A program made the position numbers and the translations under genes. 64,000 nt of DNA. It comes from Camillea tinctor. Taxonomy: Eukaryota > Ascomycota > Sordariomycetes > Xylariales > Xylariaceae. Location of the stretch: positions 1,260,229 to 1,324,228 of the forward strand of contig MU394053.1 in assembly GCA_022578605.1 (NCBI GenBank), written 5' to 3'. The stretch's first letter is position 1; each line of letters opens with the position of its first letter. Under the pieces are notes generated by a model, which was not told the origin of the DNA, searched no databases, and saw only the letters and a program-made list of their open reading frames with translations. Positions 34,398 to 46,709 of this stretch are shown here, in pieces.

Positions 34398-36677
34398 TGA
34401 TCTTGTCCAAGCTAACTTTGTTTATGTTTGCAAAGAGCAGCGCGTATATGGTGAGGATATGGTGGGTGATGGGAGGGGGTGAACCAACTGGTTAACTAGA
34501 TCCATAACCGCTGTATAAGACAATCTTCAAGCCTAACGGACTCTTGTGGGTACAAGGCGTAATACAACAGCGCTTCTGTGTAGCTGTGGCTGTAACTTCG
34601 AGGAATAGTTTGTTAAGAGACGTAAGGGCAAGGAGGGGATATCTAGCTATGGCAGCAGCAGCACCAACAGCAACGAGTCATATAACCTAATGCTGTGTTC
34701 GAGAAAACTTCAACGAACCAATTGACACACAAAGATTTAACTGTTGTATATAGAAGTGCTGAGGTCCGAGGTCTGAAGTCTACCCTATAGGTAGCTTTGG
34801 TAGGAAAACGTGGGTTGAAAGCAAAAAGTTGAAGCGAATGAATATTTTGTGTCATAAGTTGTAATGTATGTAAGTAAATGCGCTAAGAAAAAAAATCTAT
34901 AAAGAAAATCTCATAACCCCACGTTCCTGAATCGGAGGTCGATTTCTTTTTCCGCTGATCTCATTCATCAGCACGAAATCCCATACCTCGTGCATGGAGG
35001 GGCAGAGGTACTTAGGTACATAAGCATAGCTTCTTTTAGTTAGCATCAAACCTAGTTGTATTGTACATGGATCAGTTAGGATCCCCTAAGAGTTACCTAC
35101 TGAACCCCCCAATACCTCCCAACGGTCGGCACGGGGGGGTGCACGGGGGAGCAGCACAAATAATGGGTACACGTGTTTCTAGGGTCGTCTTGGCATTCAT
35201 TAAACCTCAATGGGGCCCTTCATCTTGAAAATTCCATAGTTTCCATACTTCCCCCTACTTGGCCGCGTAACCTAGTATGTACATCATACTAAACACAGAA
35301 GAAGCTAAGGGGGGGCGGGTAATACGAAGAGGAGAGAGATTATGTATGCGCATCACATAGGAAACAACAGGGCATTATTTAGGAGAACAAGCGGTCTCTG
35401 CTCTTTATCAACGAAGTAAGTAGTAGTTGTAAGTATATACATCGGTATAAGGGCGGGCTGGAGAGAACCGAGCTTATGGCGCATTTTGTGTAAGATAATG
35501 TTTAGGTAACTATCTCCTACCTTACATACATACATACGGCGTATAGCCTTTCCCCTATTTTCTTTTTTACCCCTTTGTATAGACCTTACCTAGGTATCAA
35601 TGCACCAGACCGTACCTGTGGATTATACTACAACTGTATGTATCTATCTACATAAGGCTAGATGGTTTCGTATAGGTATGTAAGTTTGTATGCAGAATAT
35701 GCTAGTGGATACGTGTACCACTACGTATTCACTTTTCCTTTTCTATGTGCTGTAGAGTACTTCGTACATGGTACTACTTGACTTGTCTTATCTCGTGTTA
35801 CTCGAGTCGTGCTTTAGATAAGGTACCTTTAGATTCTATGCGCATCTAAGGAGGTGTTTGATGGGGGTGGGAACATTGAACCAGAGAGCTGGAATATTAG
35901 GGCGCCATTGTACACTAACTTAGATGTATGGATGGTACCTATGCCTATGTACATATGTATGTACATACATATACTAAGCGACTTTACTTGTTGATCAGTT
36001 GTCGACATGACCCCGGGAGCTTCCTTGAACCTACTAGAAAGAGTGGATCCATTGGTAGTTCCGCTTGATTTGATGCGGACATCGTTTTGCGATTCCAGGC
36101 CAAGAGAAAGTACATGCAACACTGCCATCTCGCCAATTCCCACGACAACAGTTCCCTAAGGGGGAAAAAGGGAAAAAAATAATAATAAGAATAAATAATG
36201 TCAGCAGTACCTCTTCTTCGCTCCCTTCCCAAATCTATGTGTAAAACTAAAACTACATATATAATCTTGCCGCACACCCGGCTACGAAACACAAAGCCAC
36301 AGTGGATCGCAGGATCATCAGAAAAGCCCCCCTGTCTCTGTCTCTCTCAGTGTTCCCTACAAACCAACATGGACCACTCTTCATCTTAACAAGCACTTCT
36401 TACCTAGTCCCTGAGACCTGCTAGTCCTTGACCCGACCCGTCCTGATCTGCGCTGACCTACCTGCCCTATCCGATATGATCGCGACGACTCGCCGTTCCT
36501 CCCAAGTAGCCTGCTGACCGAATAAACTTGCAGACTTTACCTACTCCTACCTATTCTTTTTTCCCTTCTTCTTCTTGATATCCTTTCTTACAAGTCTTGC
36601 AAGTCGGATTGGCTTTGTCTCGTCTTGTTCCTAGCTCGTTGTTTGTGGCCAGTTGCGCACGCTGTGTAGAAACAGGT
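34398..36677. other. Divergent 2.3 kb spacer between HIS1 and the transporter
   Basis: Shared upstream region of two divergent genes. TACCTAGGTA lies at 35587. Many near-palindromic TACATGTA-type words occur near 35940-35970. No open frame with similarity was found. The last about 150 bases before the transporter start are pyrimidine-rich. Confidence 0.5.
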
Positions 36678-38817
36678 ATGCATCGACTTTCGGCCTCCGT
36701 TAATAGCTTCAAAAGCGCCAACAGCGCCAATAGCCGCGATTCACTGGCCCTAAATGTCACCGAATCCGACGCCGTAATCCGTGACATCGAGTCCACGTCG
36801 AGAACTGAACCCGATTTTAGCGACGACGAAGAAGACGAGATTCCCAAGCCCGACATGTCTAAGTGGTCGGGACAGTCCTCTATCAAGGGCAGCTCCGAAG
36901 CTGTGCGGATGGCTCTGCTGACCCTTACAACAATTGGTATTACGTAGGTTGCAACCATTACTCTTCCACCATTCCCGACACCCTGCTGACTCTATTTTCA
37001 ACTTTAGATTCGTTTGGGGGGTTGAACAGACATGTACGCACGCGACGACCTTTCTCCTGACATTCCGGACTTGAAGCTAACCACGACCCCCCTTCCCCCT
37101 TTCCCCCCTTTGAGCAGATTGTACTCCATACCTCCTTTCTCTTGGTCTGACCAAGAGCATGACCTCGCTAGTATGGATTGCTGGTCCCCTATCCGGATTG
37201 ATTGTACAGCCCATTGTTGGCGCAATTGCCGATGAATCAACATCACCATGGGGGAGACGGCGGCCATATATTATCATAGGGTCGGTGATATCGGCCATAT
37301 GTCTACTAACCTTAGGCTTCACTAAAGAGATTGTGGCACTCTTTATCAAAGACGAGCAAACTTCCCAGACCATGACCATTTTCCTTGCCGTACTGGCTAT
37401 TTATGCTGTTGATTTCTCCATCAATGCTGGTTTGTTGAACCGTGCGCCCCTGAGAATGTAGGATCTCTCTGACATGTAGTGCTGCTAGTCATGTCTGCCG
37501 CCAGGAGTTTAGTTGTTGATACTCTCCCGATGGAAAAACAACAGACGGGTTCTGCTTGGGGTATGATCTCGACCCCCTTTTCATCCACGCTTACTATGCT
37601 AATATCCACGAAAAGGCAGCAGAATGTCGGCCATAGGTCACGGAATTGCGTACGCAACGGGAGCTATTGATTTGCCTTCGATTTTCGGGACGTTCCTGGG
37701 AGATACTCAGTTTAAGCAGCTTACCGTCATTGCCGCAATTGGCCTCATTGCCACATGCGGCATTACATCTTGGGCTGTGACCGAAAAGGCTCTGGTGTAT
37801 TCGAAACACGATGTGCGAAGAGAGGGAGGCCGGTTTAAGTTTTTCGGTCAGATTTGGTCCACGATAGTGCATCTTCCGCCACGCATTCAAGCCATCTGCA
37901 TGGCCCAGTTTTGGGCATGGATCGGATGGTTCCCCTTTCTCTTTTACAGCACTACCTGGATTGGCGAGACCTACTTCCGTTATGATGCTCCGCATGATGC
38001 CAAGGACTCCGATGATGCATTGGGAGAAATCGGTCGAGTAGGGAGTGAGGCGTTCATTATCTATTCCGTGATCACATTTGCCGGGTCCTGGATTCTGCCT
38101 TTAGTCATTAAATCCCCCGATGATGAAAGTTATACCCAGCGACCTCCCCAGAGCATCAAGGGTGCCGTGGAGAAGTTCAACAAGTACAAGCCCGATCTCT
38201 TGACTGCATGGATGTTGGCTCATGCAACATTTGCCGGGGCCATGTTCTTTGCCCCATTTGCAAAAAGTTTCAGAGTCGCAACTCTCCTGGTTTGTCTATG
38301 CGCATTGTGAGTTCCTGCAGTCTTCGTCGTGCAAGAAAATTCAGTCTAACCATGGTATTATAGGCCTTGGAATCTCGCTACATGGGCGCCGCCTGCATTC
38401 CTAGGCGTCGAGGTGAACAAGATGAGCGGTGCATCTGGAGCTACCGGCTCCTATCGCCGGTTATCGAACGAGTCGGTAGAGATGCGAGAAGCAAACAGAC
38501 CGTCCCTTCTACATCTTGAGCATGGCCTCAACGAAGATCACGACGCACCAAAGTCGGATTCGAGCGGCGAGCTTTCCGGCGTCTACTTTGGCATTCTGAA
38601 CATTTATTCCACCATTCCACAATTCATTGGGACAATCCTCAGCACTATCATCTTCAGCATCCTCGAGCCGGGGAAGAGCCCCGAGCTCTCCCACGGGTCT
38701 GAAACCGATGAGCACCATGGCACCGATGGTCCGAATGCGGTGGCTGTGTGTCTTTTCATTGGTGCTTGCAGTGCGGTCGTGGCAATCTTTGCGACAAGGA
38801 AGCTGAAATACCTATAG
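36678..38817 (+). CDS. Sucrose/alpha-glucoside transporter, MFS (GPH/SLC45-like)
   Basis: Six exons, 36678-36943, 37008-37033 (26 nt), 37118-37429, 37489-37560, 37616-38306 and 38364-38817, give 606 residues. After an acidic N-terminal tail come transmembrane helices with VEQTYCTPYLLSLGLTK, WIAGPLSGLIVQPIVGAIAD and SPWGRRRPYIIIG, the last being the RxGRR loop between helices 2 and 3. VDTLPMEKQQTGSAWGSRMSAIGH and GDTQFKQLTVIAA also match fungal sucrose transporters. A large central loop and a C-terminal half ending ATRKLKYL complete a 12-helix plan. Family members move sucrose or other alpha-glucosides with protons across the plasma membrane; the exact sugar is unknown. Start: first ATG in frame. 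Two acceptors were chosen over nearby alternatives because they restore family residues (AVMSAARS; WGSRMSAIGH). Confidence 0.9.
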
Positions 38818-39806
38818 GGAGATTGTCACTAGAGTTTTTTATCTCTCTATTAATCGTAGCATTGACGATCGCTGGGACATAGAATAAGAAGTTGTTGAGT
38901 CATGAAAACTTAGAAGGTCTTACGCAAGGCGTTTCCCTATCGGCGTGGCGTTCGGAGAAGATGGTTTGGCTATGGAGTGTGTCGTGTTAATTTTAACTCG
39001 GTTTTTTTATATTCGTGGTTTGAGCCCTTTGAAATGGCCCTCTTGTTCAGGGTGCGATATCGGGCTTGTGCTTTTGTAAAGGCGTAACTCGTATATGTCG
39101 GTATTGGGAAGATGTAGTTGATAAGCGATGGCATTAGGAATGATGAAGATTCTTAAACTGTTTGGCATTGGGTACGAGGGTTTATGGTACCTATAGTCCC
39201 TTTCCGACGCCAACGGTGAGTAGATGAGAGAGTGACAAGGAAGAAAGGGTTTCCAAGGTTTTAGGTCATGAAGAAGAAGTCTGCGATGTGACTAATACTA
39301 TAGGCAGATATTGATCAGGGGAAAGAAGCGTAACTGGTAACCTACCTAGTATGCCATCAATCTCAATCATATCAGCTTGACCTCATAGTTTACCTCCTTC
39401 GATGGTTGTGGGTTGACTTGTTCATGGTTCGCCTCCTATGCAGGTAGGAGGAATATACCTAATATATATAGGTATATTATATACGTGATACTCCCTTACT
39501 ATGTCTTTGTTTTGAAGTAGGTTAATTGGATCTTCATATCTCGATTAACTTTCTTAGTTACCTCTTGGAACTCCTTTTTTTAACCTACGTGGGGGCTTGT
39601 GTAATTATGTAATAGGTTCCCCAATTGTCCCCCGCAGCTCCAATTAACCTAAGTTAGTGGGGTTTTCTGCATGTGCTTAAGAAATTTACGGACAAGACTG
39701 AAGAACCTCTCCAACTTCTCCATACAACATTATTTTTCATTCTTTACCCAGTGTTCGCACGCTCGACTTCTACAATTGTGCAATATCTAGCTGTGGAGTT
39801 TCAAGA
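38818..39806. other. Intergenic 1 kb, no gene seen
   Basis: 3' region of the transporter and leader of SLX9. A small inverted AT-rich element (TATATATAGGTATATTATATA-like) occurs near 39460-39483. A short minus-strand frame at 39007-39213 has no similarity. Confidence 0.55.
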
Positions 39807-40496
39807 ATGGTATGTTGGTCAAAATTAATTAATACCATAAAATAGTTACTTACTGACTTTTCTCTCATTTCCTCTCTGCAGGCTCCCGTAGCGCCCTCAA
39901 AGCGACGTTCCATCCGGGACAAGATCGCAGCGAAGGCCAGTGCCGCGCCTCACGCCCCTCGCCCACGCGTAAGCGCAGCGACCATTAGCGATGCATTCGT
40001 GAATTCCAAGAAGGATAAGCGACAGATCAAACACTCCTCATTCGTATCGCGCATCGAGAAAGCGAACCAGAAGACATCCAAGCGCCGCCGGCCCGGCAAG
40101 AAGCTCGTCACGAACCTCGACTCGCTCGCCAGCGCGCTACCCGACCTACTCGAGAACGGCGAAACGGAAGAGGGCTTGCGTCAGCTCAGGGAGGGTAAGG
40201 TGCGCCACAAGAGCATCAAGAGCCGCAAAGGCGCCCTCAAAAAGAAAGAAAGGATCGTAAAGGACGAGGTGGGCCGGTTCGATATAAACCTTGCGAGGCT
40301 GAATGCCGTCGGTGCGGCTGGTACGGGCACTGCGGAAATGCAGGTTGAAACCAAACAGGGAGGCACTGAAGCCCAGAATCAGACACAATCGCAGATACCG
40401 GGTTCGACGGCTAGTCGGTGGGCAGCTCTCCGTGGATTTATTTCGGCGACGATGGAGCAGAACCCAGCATTTGTTGGGAAGCAGGACAGCAAATGA
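39807..40496 (+). CDS. slx9: Ribosome biogenesis protein SLX9
   Basis: Two exons: 39807-39809, which is the ATG alone, then 39882-40496, giving 205 residues. The second exon begins APVAPSKRRSIRDKI, so without the tiny first exon it has no suitable start before an internal Met far downstream. The conserved SKKDKRQIKHSSFVSRIEK block (about 39-58), KRRRPGKKLV and the DSLASALPDL segment match the Slx9/FAM207A family. KVRHKSIKSRKGALKKKERIV follows the family's second block. Known role: pre-40S assembly and export in nucleolus and nucleus. The protein is strongly basic with no enzyme motifs. Donor GTATGT directly after ATG, acceptor CTCTGCAG, with CTGAC upstream. Confidence 0.9.
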
Positions 40497-40938
40497 GAGA
40501 TGGACCAAGGAAATTCTCGACTAAAGTTGAAACGGGATTCAATTAGAAAGCATCATATGGCGTTATATAAGGTGAGACGCTCTTAATTTCATTGCGGCTA
40601 CATCTACTTATATCGGATTTTATAAGACGGGACCGCCTGATTGAGTTATGGAATGCAACAAAAGCTCCGATATGGCAATCACCACCGAACCATAATTCTG
40701 GGTTGGAATCATAGTATTTATACGGAATATACATCCTACAGCCCTCGCATTTCCAAACCATATATAGCCATCGCCACGACGTTACCTCACCAGGATCTAT
40801 GAGGTTTAGTTAACCGTCTATAAACCGGTGATGATAACTCATCAGGTATCTATGGATATATGATAATCTGTGTCCAGTTCACTGTGCCGCACCGGGCGTG
40901 GCCCGGTACCATAAGGTTGACTGTTCTTTCCACTAGCC
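40497..40938. other. Convergent 3' spacer
   Basis: SLX9 and the F-box gene face each other across 442 bases. A minus-strand frame (40543-40761) shows no recognised domain and probably is chance. Confidence 0.5.
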
Positions 40939-42724
40939 TCATCCCATACATATAGGCCGACAAGACCGCAGTACTATAGATACGTTAGTAGACTGTTTTG
41001 CATCTTTCACTATTCTAACACTTACATCGAACCGTCCTGTTATTGAGAAAGGACCCCGTGAAGACCGGCTCCAAGAAGAGACATAATGATGTGGGCTTTG
41101 TTCGTGGAGGTCACCAACCCAGTATGTCTCTCGTGGGATACCGATCCTATGGTTTATTAGAGTGAAATTGATGGCAATAGCCACATTATTGGCATATGCT
41201 ACCCGAATTCCACTTAGCTCCTCCGAACCATGAACCTCGATTATTATTTCCGAATCAGCTGATACGTAACCAATTCCATCACTGATTAAGACGTCGGTAC
41301 CCTCCTGAAGATGCCATATTCGGAGACCGGCGATGACGTATCGTGTTCCCAGCATGACCATTGTCACACCGATGCCACGGAGTCGATAATCTTGAGAAAT
41401 ACTGGGCAAACATCGGAACTCGTGTAGCCCATAAGACAAGCTTAAAAACATCAGCACCAATAATGGTGTTCTTGCGGCTAGCAAGTCATTCCAAGCGATA
41501 TCCCCAGTGTGCAGACTCTTTAGCCTGTCCTTTTCGACCGGAAGGCCTTGTATAGCCTTGTTCAACAGCTGCGCTACGCCATCAAGATTCTGCCATATCT
41601 GCCTGCGCTCCTTCCAGCCTACCAAGGCTAGAGAATCAAGATAAGAAGTAGTAATATGCTGCCTTGTAGCCAGAGGTATCAGCGAACTCGAAAAGAATAG
41701 AGACCGCCAGTCTTCACTTCCGTCGAGAGAGGTCGGCACCATCCAGCCACGTTCGGCATAGAATCGGGCCTTCCAGATCGACTGTGGCAGATTGTCTAAG
41801 GCCGAGATGCTCGCAATGTGCCGTGATGCGAGTCTAAGCTGAGGTAGGTCTTTCGTGTCCACGAATTCGAGAAGCGTTAACTGGAGATCCGTGGGCAGCC
41901 GGGAGATTATATCGTTCCGCGGTGGAGGAAGCACCCAGGTCCGAAATGGCGACGGCAGCCCGTCCATATCTGTAGTATCCGCGTGCTTACCATCTACGAG
42001 CCTGCTCACCCTCCCCTGCTCGGTGAGCCCATCGAGGTACGCGCGCACCTCTCCCGGATCCACATCCAGAACCCGGTAGATATCCAAGTGCGTTCTCAAC
42101 GCCTGCGGTTTAACCGGCATACACAAGGAATGGGTGAGTCTATCCACCCACCGCGTCGACAGCGGCTCACTGTACTCCATTCGGCCCCAGTTGAGGCTGA
42201 AGAGCAGTCGCGCGAGCCCCGTCGCCAGCTTCTCCTCGGTCCCGCCGAAGCGCGCTAGCGCCACGTCCCAGCATGCACCGTCGCAGAAGAACACTAGCTC
42301 CCGCCTCAGGACGTTCCAGCCGATATTCTGGATGCTAAAGAGGGACCAGTCGTAGCCTCGTAAAAAGTAAAGACAGGCCCAGGGACGTTCCTCGCTGGTC
42401 TGGGCTTCGCCGACTGTGTGAACGGTAGCGACGAGCTGGGGGGACGAGAAAGGTTTCCAGGTCACTGTAGGTCGGTGAAAAGGGGAAAGAAGGATTAGTT
42501 AGGGAGGTGTTTTATGGATGGGTTGCCTACGAAATAGGTAACTTGGGGCGAGGGAAAGAAAGGGGGGGGGATAAAAGAAAGAATAAAGACAACGTACCGA
42601 CTTTCCTCTTGACCCATTCGGGATTCTCAGTGATCCTTGTGTCGTAGGAGAGGAAATTATCCCAGACAGTGTAATGCACCGCGCAGAGCGGGCACACTAT
42701 GCTATATTCCTGGGGGAGCGACAT
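40939..42724 (-). CDS. F-box domain protein
   Basis: Two exons, 42724-42598 and 42464-40939, joined in phase 1, give 550 residues. The first exon carries a CPLCAVHY pair of cysteines near residue 11, common at the start of large fungal F-box families. Residues about 230-275 form the F-box: ISRLPTDLQLTLLEFVDTKD then LPQLRLASRHIASIS. F-box proteins bind Skp1 and bring targets to the SCF ubiquitin ligase. The remaining C-terminal 270 residues have no repeat type I recognise (no clear WD40 or LRR), ending with an IVKDAKQSTNVSIVLRS stretch. Fungi hold many such paralogues with unknown substrates. No truncation is seen. Confidence 0.8.
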
Positions 42725-45695
42725 TCACTTTTTTCTTTATATCTAGCCGAAATCCAATACCAGTGTAAGTCTCATCTGATGAATACTGGTTGACATGGCT
42801 TCACCTGGTTCTTATATAGAGAAGCCATGCGCTTGGAATCTTGCTCAACATTTTATTATTATTTTACTTTTGAAGAAGAAGTTTATTTGAAAGAGGTATT
42901 TATTTTTATCCATTCGTCCTAAGTTCATTTCCCTCACGCTATGATATAAGAAGAAGCATATTTACTAAAGATATATGTCAAACCTTGCTGAACAGGGCAA
43001 GAGTATCAAGAGCATATAAGGAGGCTATTCTTCAAAGGCGGCGCGGATCGAACTCAAGGAATCTTAACCTACGGATCTCATAGTATTTTATTCACTAGAT
43101 ATGAAATTGCTCACTTCTCTCTCTCTCTCTCTCTCTCTCTCGTGAGGCCCTCTCTTTGGAAGCTTTAGTTTACATACAAGTCATGATGCGAGAGTTTGAG
43201 CTCATTTTTATTTTTGAGTGCGTCGGTATTCTGTCGTCAATCCTCTTTAGATGAGCTAATAGTAAGATACCAATAGCGCTCATAGGAATCGAACCTACAC
43301 TTACTATTAACTCACCAAGTTCTTTTCGAAAATTTGTATCCGAAAGTTCAGTTGACATGCTTTCTCGTCGCCGCCTTCCCCCCCCTCCCCCCCCGCCTTT
43401 TTTTAACTGCTTTGAAATTCGTCCTTAAGCTATCTTCTTCCAGGGAGGGGTTAGCAAGAAGACGAGGGAGATCTACTTCGACTACATACTCCTCTCTCCT
43501 TATTGTCGTTCTATGCAACTAATAGCCCCATCCCTTCTTTCCACACAATGCAACACCCTACGCGATCGAGCCGTAGCGGGAACCATCAAATTCCGTGTTT
43601 GGTGAAACTTGAAACCTACTGATAGGTAAGGGATGTATATATGTTGGTCATGAAGTTAGGCGGACCTGTCACTCGTAGCTAGCAATTCGTTCCAGGTTGT
43701 GGTAGACATGGCTCTTTTCCAATTGGATAAGCAATTAGAGCTGCCTATAGTAAATATAACTAAACCAGACTGATTGAAAGACTTCAAGAAAAAACGACCT
43801 CCTGCGTGCGCCACGTCTACAGATTGTATGTAAGTTAGGTACCTAAGTAACGAATGGGCCGGCATACTCCGTATGGACGTCGGACATTTTCAAGTTGTTA
43901 TGTAAGGAAAAGACAAAAAAAGATTTGAATTGTAGGTTAGTGGGGTCACAGAGGGTCAAGGGTAACCAGATCGGGGTTTTTATCTCCTTTTGAATCTGCC
44001 ATCGGGAGGGAAGTTGTTCACATGCTTCACACATATTAGCTACTTAAGTACTTGATGTGTGGGGAGGGGGGAAAAGTGACATCTTGTTTGACTTACACTA
44101 ACTTTAGGTAAAAGGCAGATTCGGCACTCATCCGCGTGGCTTATCCGTTCTGGATCTCTTTTCCTATTCTTTTTTTTTCTTTCAGCATTGAAGGGTAACC
44201 AACCACTTCAAACAATTGCACCTGGGCACGTAGCAAAAAGCGGGAATGACGAGTACGTATTGGATGAGGCTGAGCGAGAACACCAACGAACTTTAGACCT
44301 CACCTGATGGCATTGCAAGATACGTTCGTCTGGCTGCATACGTACATCTTAGTACCTAAAAATACGTTTTTTTTTCTTCTTTTCTTTTTGCTTCCTTTTC
44401 TTAAGGGTTTGGTGAATGATGTGCTCAGGTGATTATAGAGGTTGTTTACCTTTGTAAGTATGTGCATACTAGCTAAGTATGGTTACGGAGCTTAAGGTGG
44501 TTAAGCTTATAAGCTTTAGCATATGTACATATGTACTGGACGGTAGGTACCTAAGCGACGGGGGCTTGGAAGTTACCGTGGCACCGTGACATTCATCTTC
44601 GGGGAACAAGAATGATTTGGTCATTGTTAGCCCAAATCGTTGTATGTATGTACATAACTCAATCCAATCCATGTGGTTAATGCCCCCCCTCAGATACAAG
44701 CATTGTTCTGTCTTACTCTTAGTGGTTTCCACCCCCGCAATTCTCACTTTCCCATCCCGCCTAAGATCCCTACAACTGGAATTATTTTTTCTCTTATTTT
44801 TTTTTCCCTTATTCATTCCGTTGTTCCGTTTCTACCTACATACTTCTAATCCCTCCCTTTCCCTTATTACCTACTTTTACCTACGCTTACACTTATACTT
44901 ATACTTACACTTATACCTACACTTATACCTCAATAAGTACACGAGAATACATTTGACTACAACAACAAGGGACAATAACAGTCAAGACAACAGAACGAGA
45001 ATCTCTGATCTAGAGTTACTGATCTCATTCACTTGTCTCCCTTTGCCCCCATTTGGAGGGGTAGGTAGTCTCTACTCTACCTTTAGCAACTCGATCTCTT
45101 CGGTATGTTCTTTTCTTTTTTTTTTCTATCTCTCTCTGTGTCTGTCTATCTCTCTATCTCTCTCTTCCCCCCAATTGCCGCTTCACTTGCGAAAGGAGTC
45201 CAAAAAGTTTTCCTGCATGCATGCATTCCCCAATGCATTGTATTTCCACTATCGTACCACCCACGCCGCTGCAACGTCCTCGGGTTTACAAGGTACTTTT
45301 TTACTAAACTACCTCATCGAAGGTACTAGGCATTACTAGCAATTCTCCTAGGTTAGAATTATAGTGCCCATAATTTCCTGTTATTATTTTTTCCCCTTCT
45401 TCTTTTTTCTTCTGGGCATATACTAAGAATCTCGACTACCCGCCAACGCCGTAACAACGTTTTCTACTCTTGGCTTACTTACTACTTACACCATCGCGAC
45501 AGGAGCAGCCGCGTCTTATACCACCACCACATCTATTGGAACTCTTCAGTTCCTCCCACTCCACCTACTCACAGCCTTTCGCCCTTCGCCCTTCGCCTTT
45601 CGAGACTTCCCGAATCCTTCAACCCACTATTATACATAACCCATATATAAAACCACCCTTCACCCACATAACCATCGTCGACTTCGTCTCCACCA
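42725..45695. other. Divergent 3 kb spacer with simple repeats
   Basis: Upstream of both the F-box gene and the deneddylase gene. Contains a CT microsatellite, TACTCCGTA at 43865, a loose ACTTATAC-type repeat near 44885-44931 and a long pyrimidine-rich leader before 45696. A tRNA-like T-arm near 43283-43300 (minus) lacks the rest of a tRNA. The 240-codon frame 44617-45339 is low-complexity Leu/Ser/Phe from CT-rich DNA and is not called. Confidence 0.5.
43116..43141. repeat. CT microsatellite, about 13 units
   Basis: Pure TC dinucleotide run on the plus strand in non-coding DNA. Confidence 0.9.
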
Positions 45696-46709
45696 ATGCC
45701 GTTCCGTGACAGATTCGCCCGACGGCTGAATGATAGCGTGAGCCCCCCTCACAGCAGAAGCCCCACTCGCCGACTGCGCTCAAGAAGAAACCAGCTCTCG
45801 CCCTCACCTTCACCTACCCAGCCCTACTTGTCTTGTAAGTCTGCCAACTTCTCGAGGACCTCCACTCTGACCTCCCCAGTTTGCACCGCGCTAACTAACA
45901 CCCCCAGACCACGACATCCTCCGTAAGTTGCACCCTCGCCTGTGTCCCGGCTCTGCCGTGAGACTGACAGACTGACATGCAAACCCCAGTAACCTACGAA
46001 GACGTGAAAGCTCTGAAGCATGATTGGCTTACGGATAATGTATGTTTTCCCCTGATCCTAGAGTTGCGCCGCGACATTTGACTAACACGGAATGACAACA
46101 CAGAACATCGCCTTCTGGGAAGAGTTCCTAGAGCGCGAGGTTCTTTCCAAGTACCCGCAAGCTCACATCGTCCTCCTCCGGCCGTCGATGACCTTCCTCC
46201 TGATGAAGAACAAAGATACCCAGAGCGTCCGCTCAGCCCTACCCGACTTCCGACACATTACCCACATCTTCCTTCCGATCAACGATAACCGGAATGTTTC
46301 GCAGGCTGAGGGTGGCAGCCATTGGTCCCTGCTCCTCGTGAGTATCATAGATGGTGTAGCCTTCCACTACGATTCGCTGGATGGTGCGAACAACAATGAG
46401 GCGTGGGAAGCGTCCAAGAGACTATCTAGTGTTCTAGGAAAACCCTTGCGATTCCACTACCTTTCCGAGTGCCCCCAGCAGGAGAACGGAAGCGACTGTG
46501 GGGTCTTCGTATGTATCATCATGCGGCATCTACTCGTAAAACGCCTCCTGGTGGTGAATGCCGGCGAGAAGATTTCTATGAGCATGGCCCACAAGGCTAT
46601 CGACAGCATTGGCGCCCGAAAGGAGATGCTGAAGATCATCGAAAGCCTGCGGAAAGAGGGAGAGCGGAGACGCCTCACCCCAAGCAATACGCCACCGAGA
46701 ATCGAGTAG
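45696..46709 (+). CDS. den1: Ulp1/C48-type cysteine protease, DEN1/SENP8-like deneddylase
   Basis: Four exons, 45696-45834, 45908-45922 (15 nt), 45990-46039 and 46104-46709, give 269 residues. The N-terminal 46 residues are Arg/Ser/Pro-rich. The fold starts with TYEDVKALKHDWLTDNNIAFW, the family's helix for substrate docking. The catalytic set is His141 (GGSHWSLLL), Asp158 (HYDSL), Gln194 and Cys200 (QENGSDCGVF), all intact. The short single-domain form and the sequence around LTDNNIAFWEE point to the DEN1/SENP8 branch, which removes NEDD8 from non-cullin proteins, rather than the larger SUMO-specific Ulp1/Ulp2. Fungal DenA is linked to asexual development. The middle exons are short but each join restores family residues. 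Start: first ATG in frame with the conserved part. Confidence 0.85.

Noticed and set aside
43260..43320. tRNA-like T-arm on the minus strand (GTAGG-TTCGATT-CCTAT)
   Set aside because: The five-pair stem is good, but no matching acceptor stem, D-arm or anticodon arm can be drawn upstream.
43170..43358. Minus-strand frame with a hydrophobic centre, considered as a mitochondrial insertion
   Set aside because: No recognisable mitochondrial gene and a short frame; similarity could not be established.
44617..45339. 240-codon open frame upstream of the deneddylase
   Set aside because: Residues are mostly Leu, Ser, Tyr and Phe from CT-rich DNA; looks like an untranslated leader rather than a protein.
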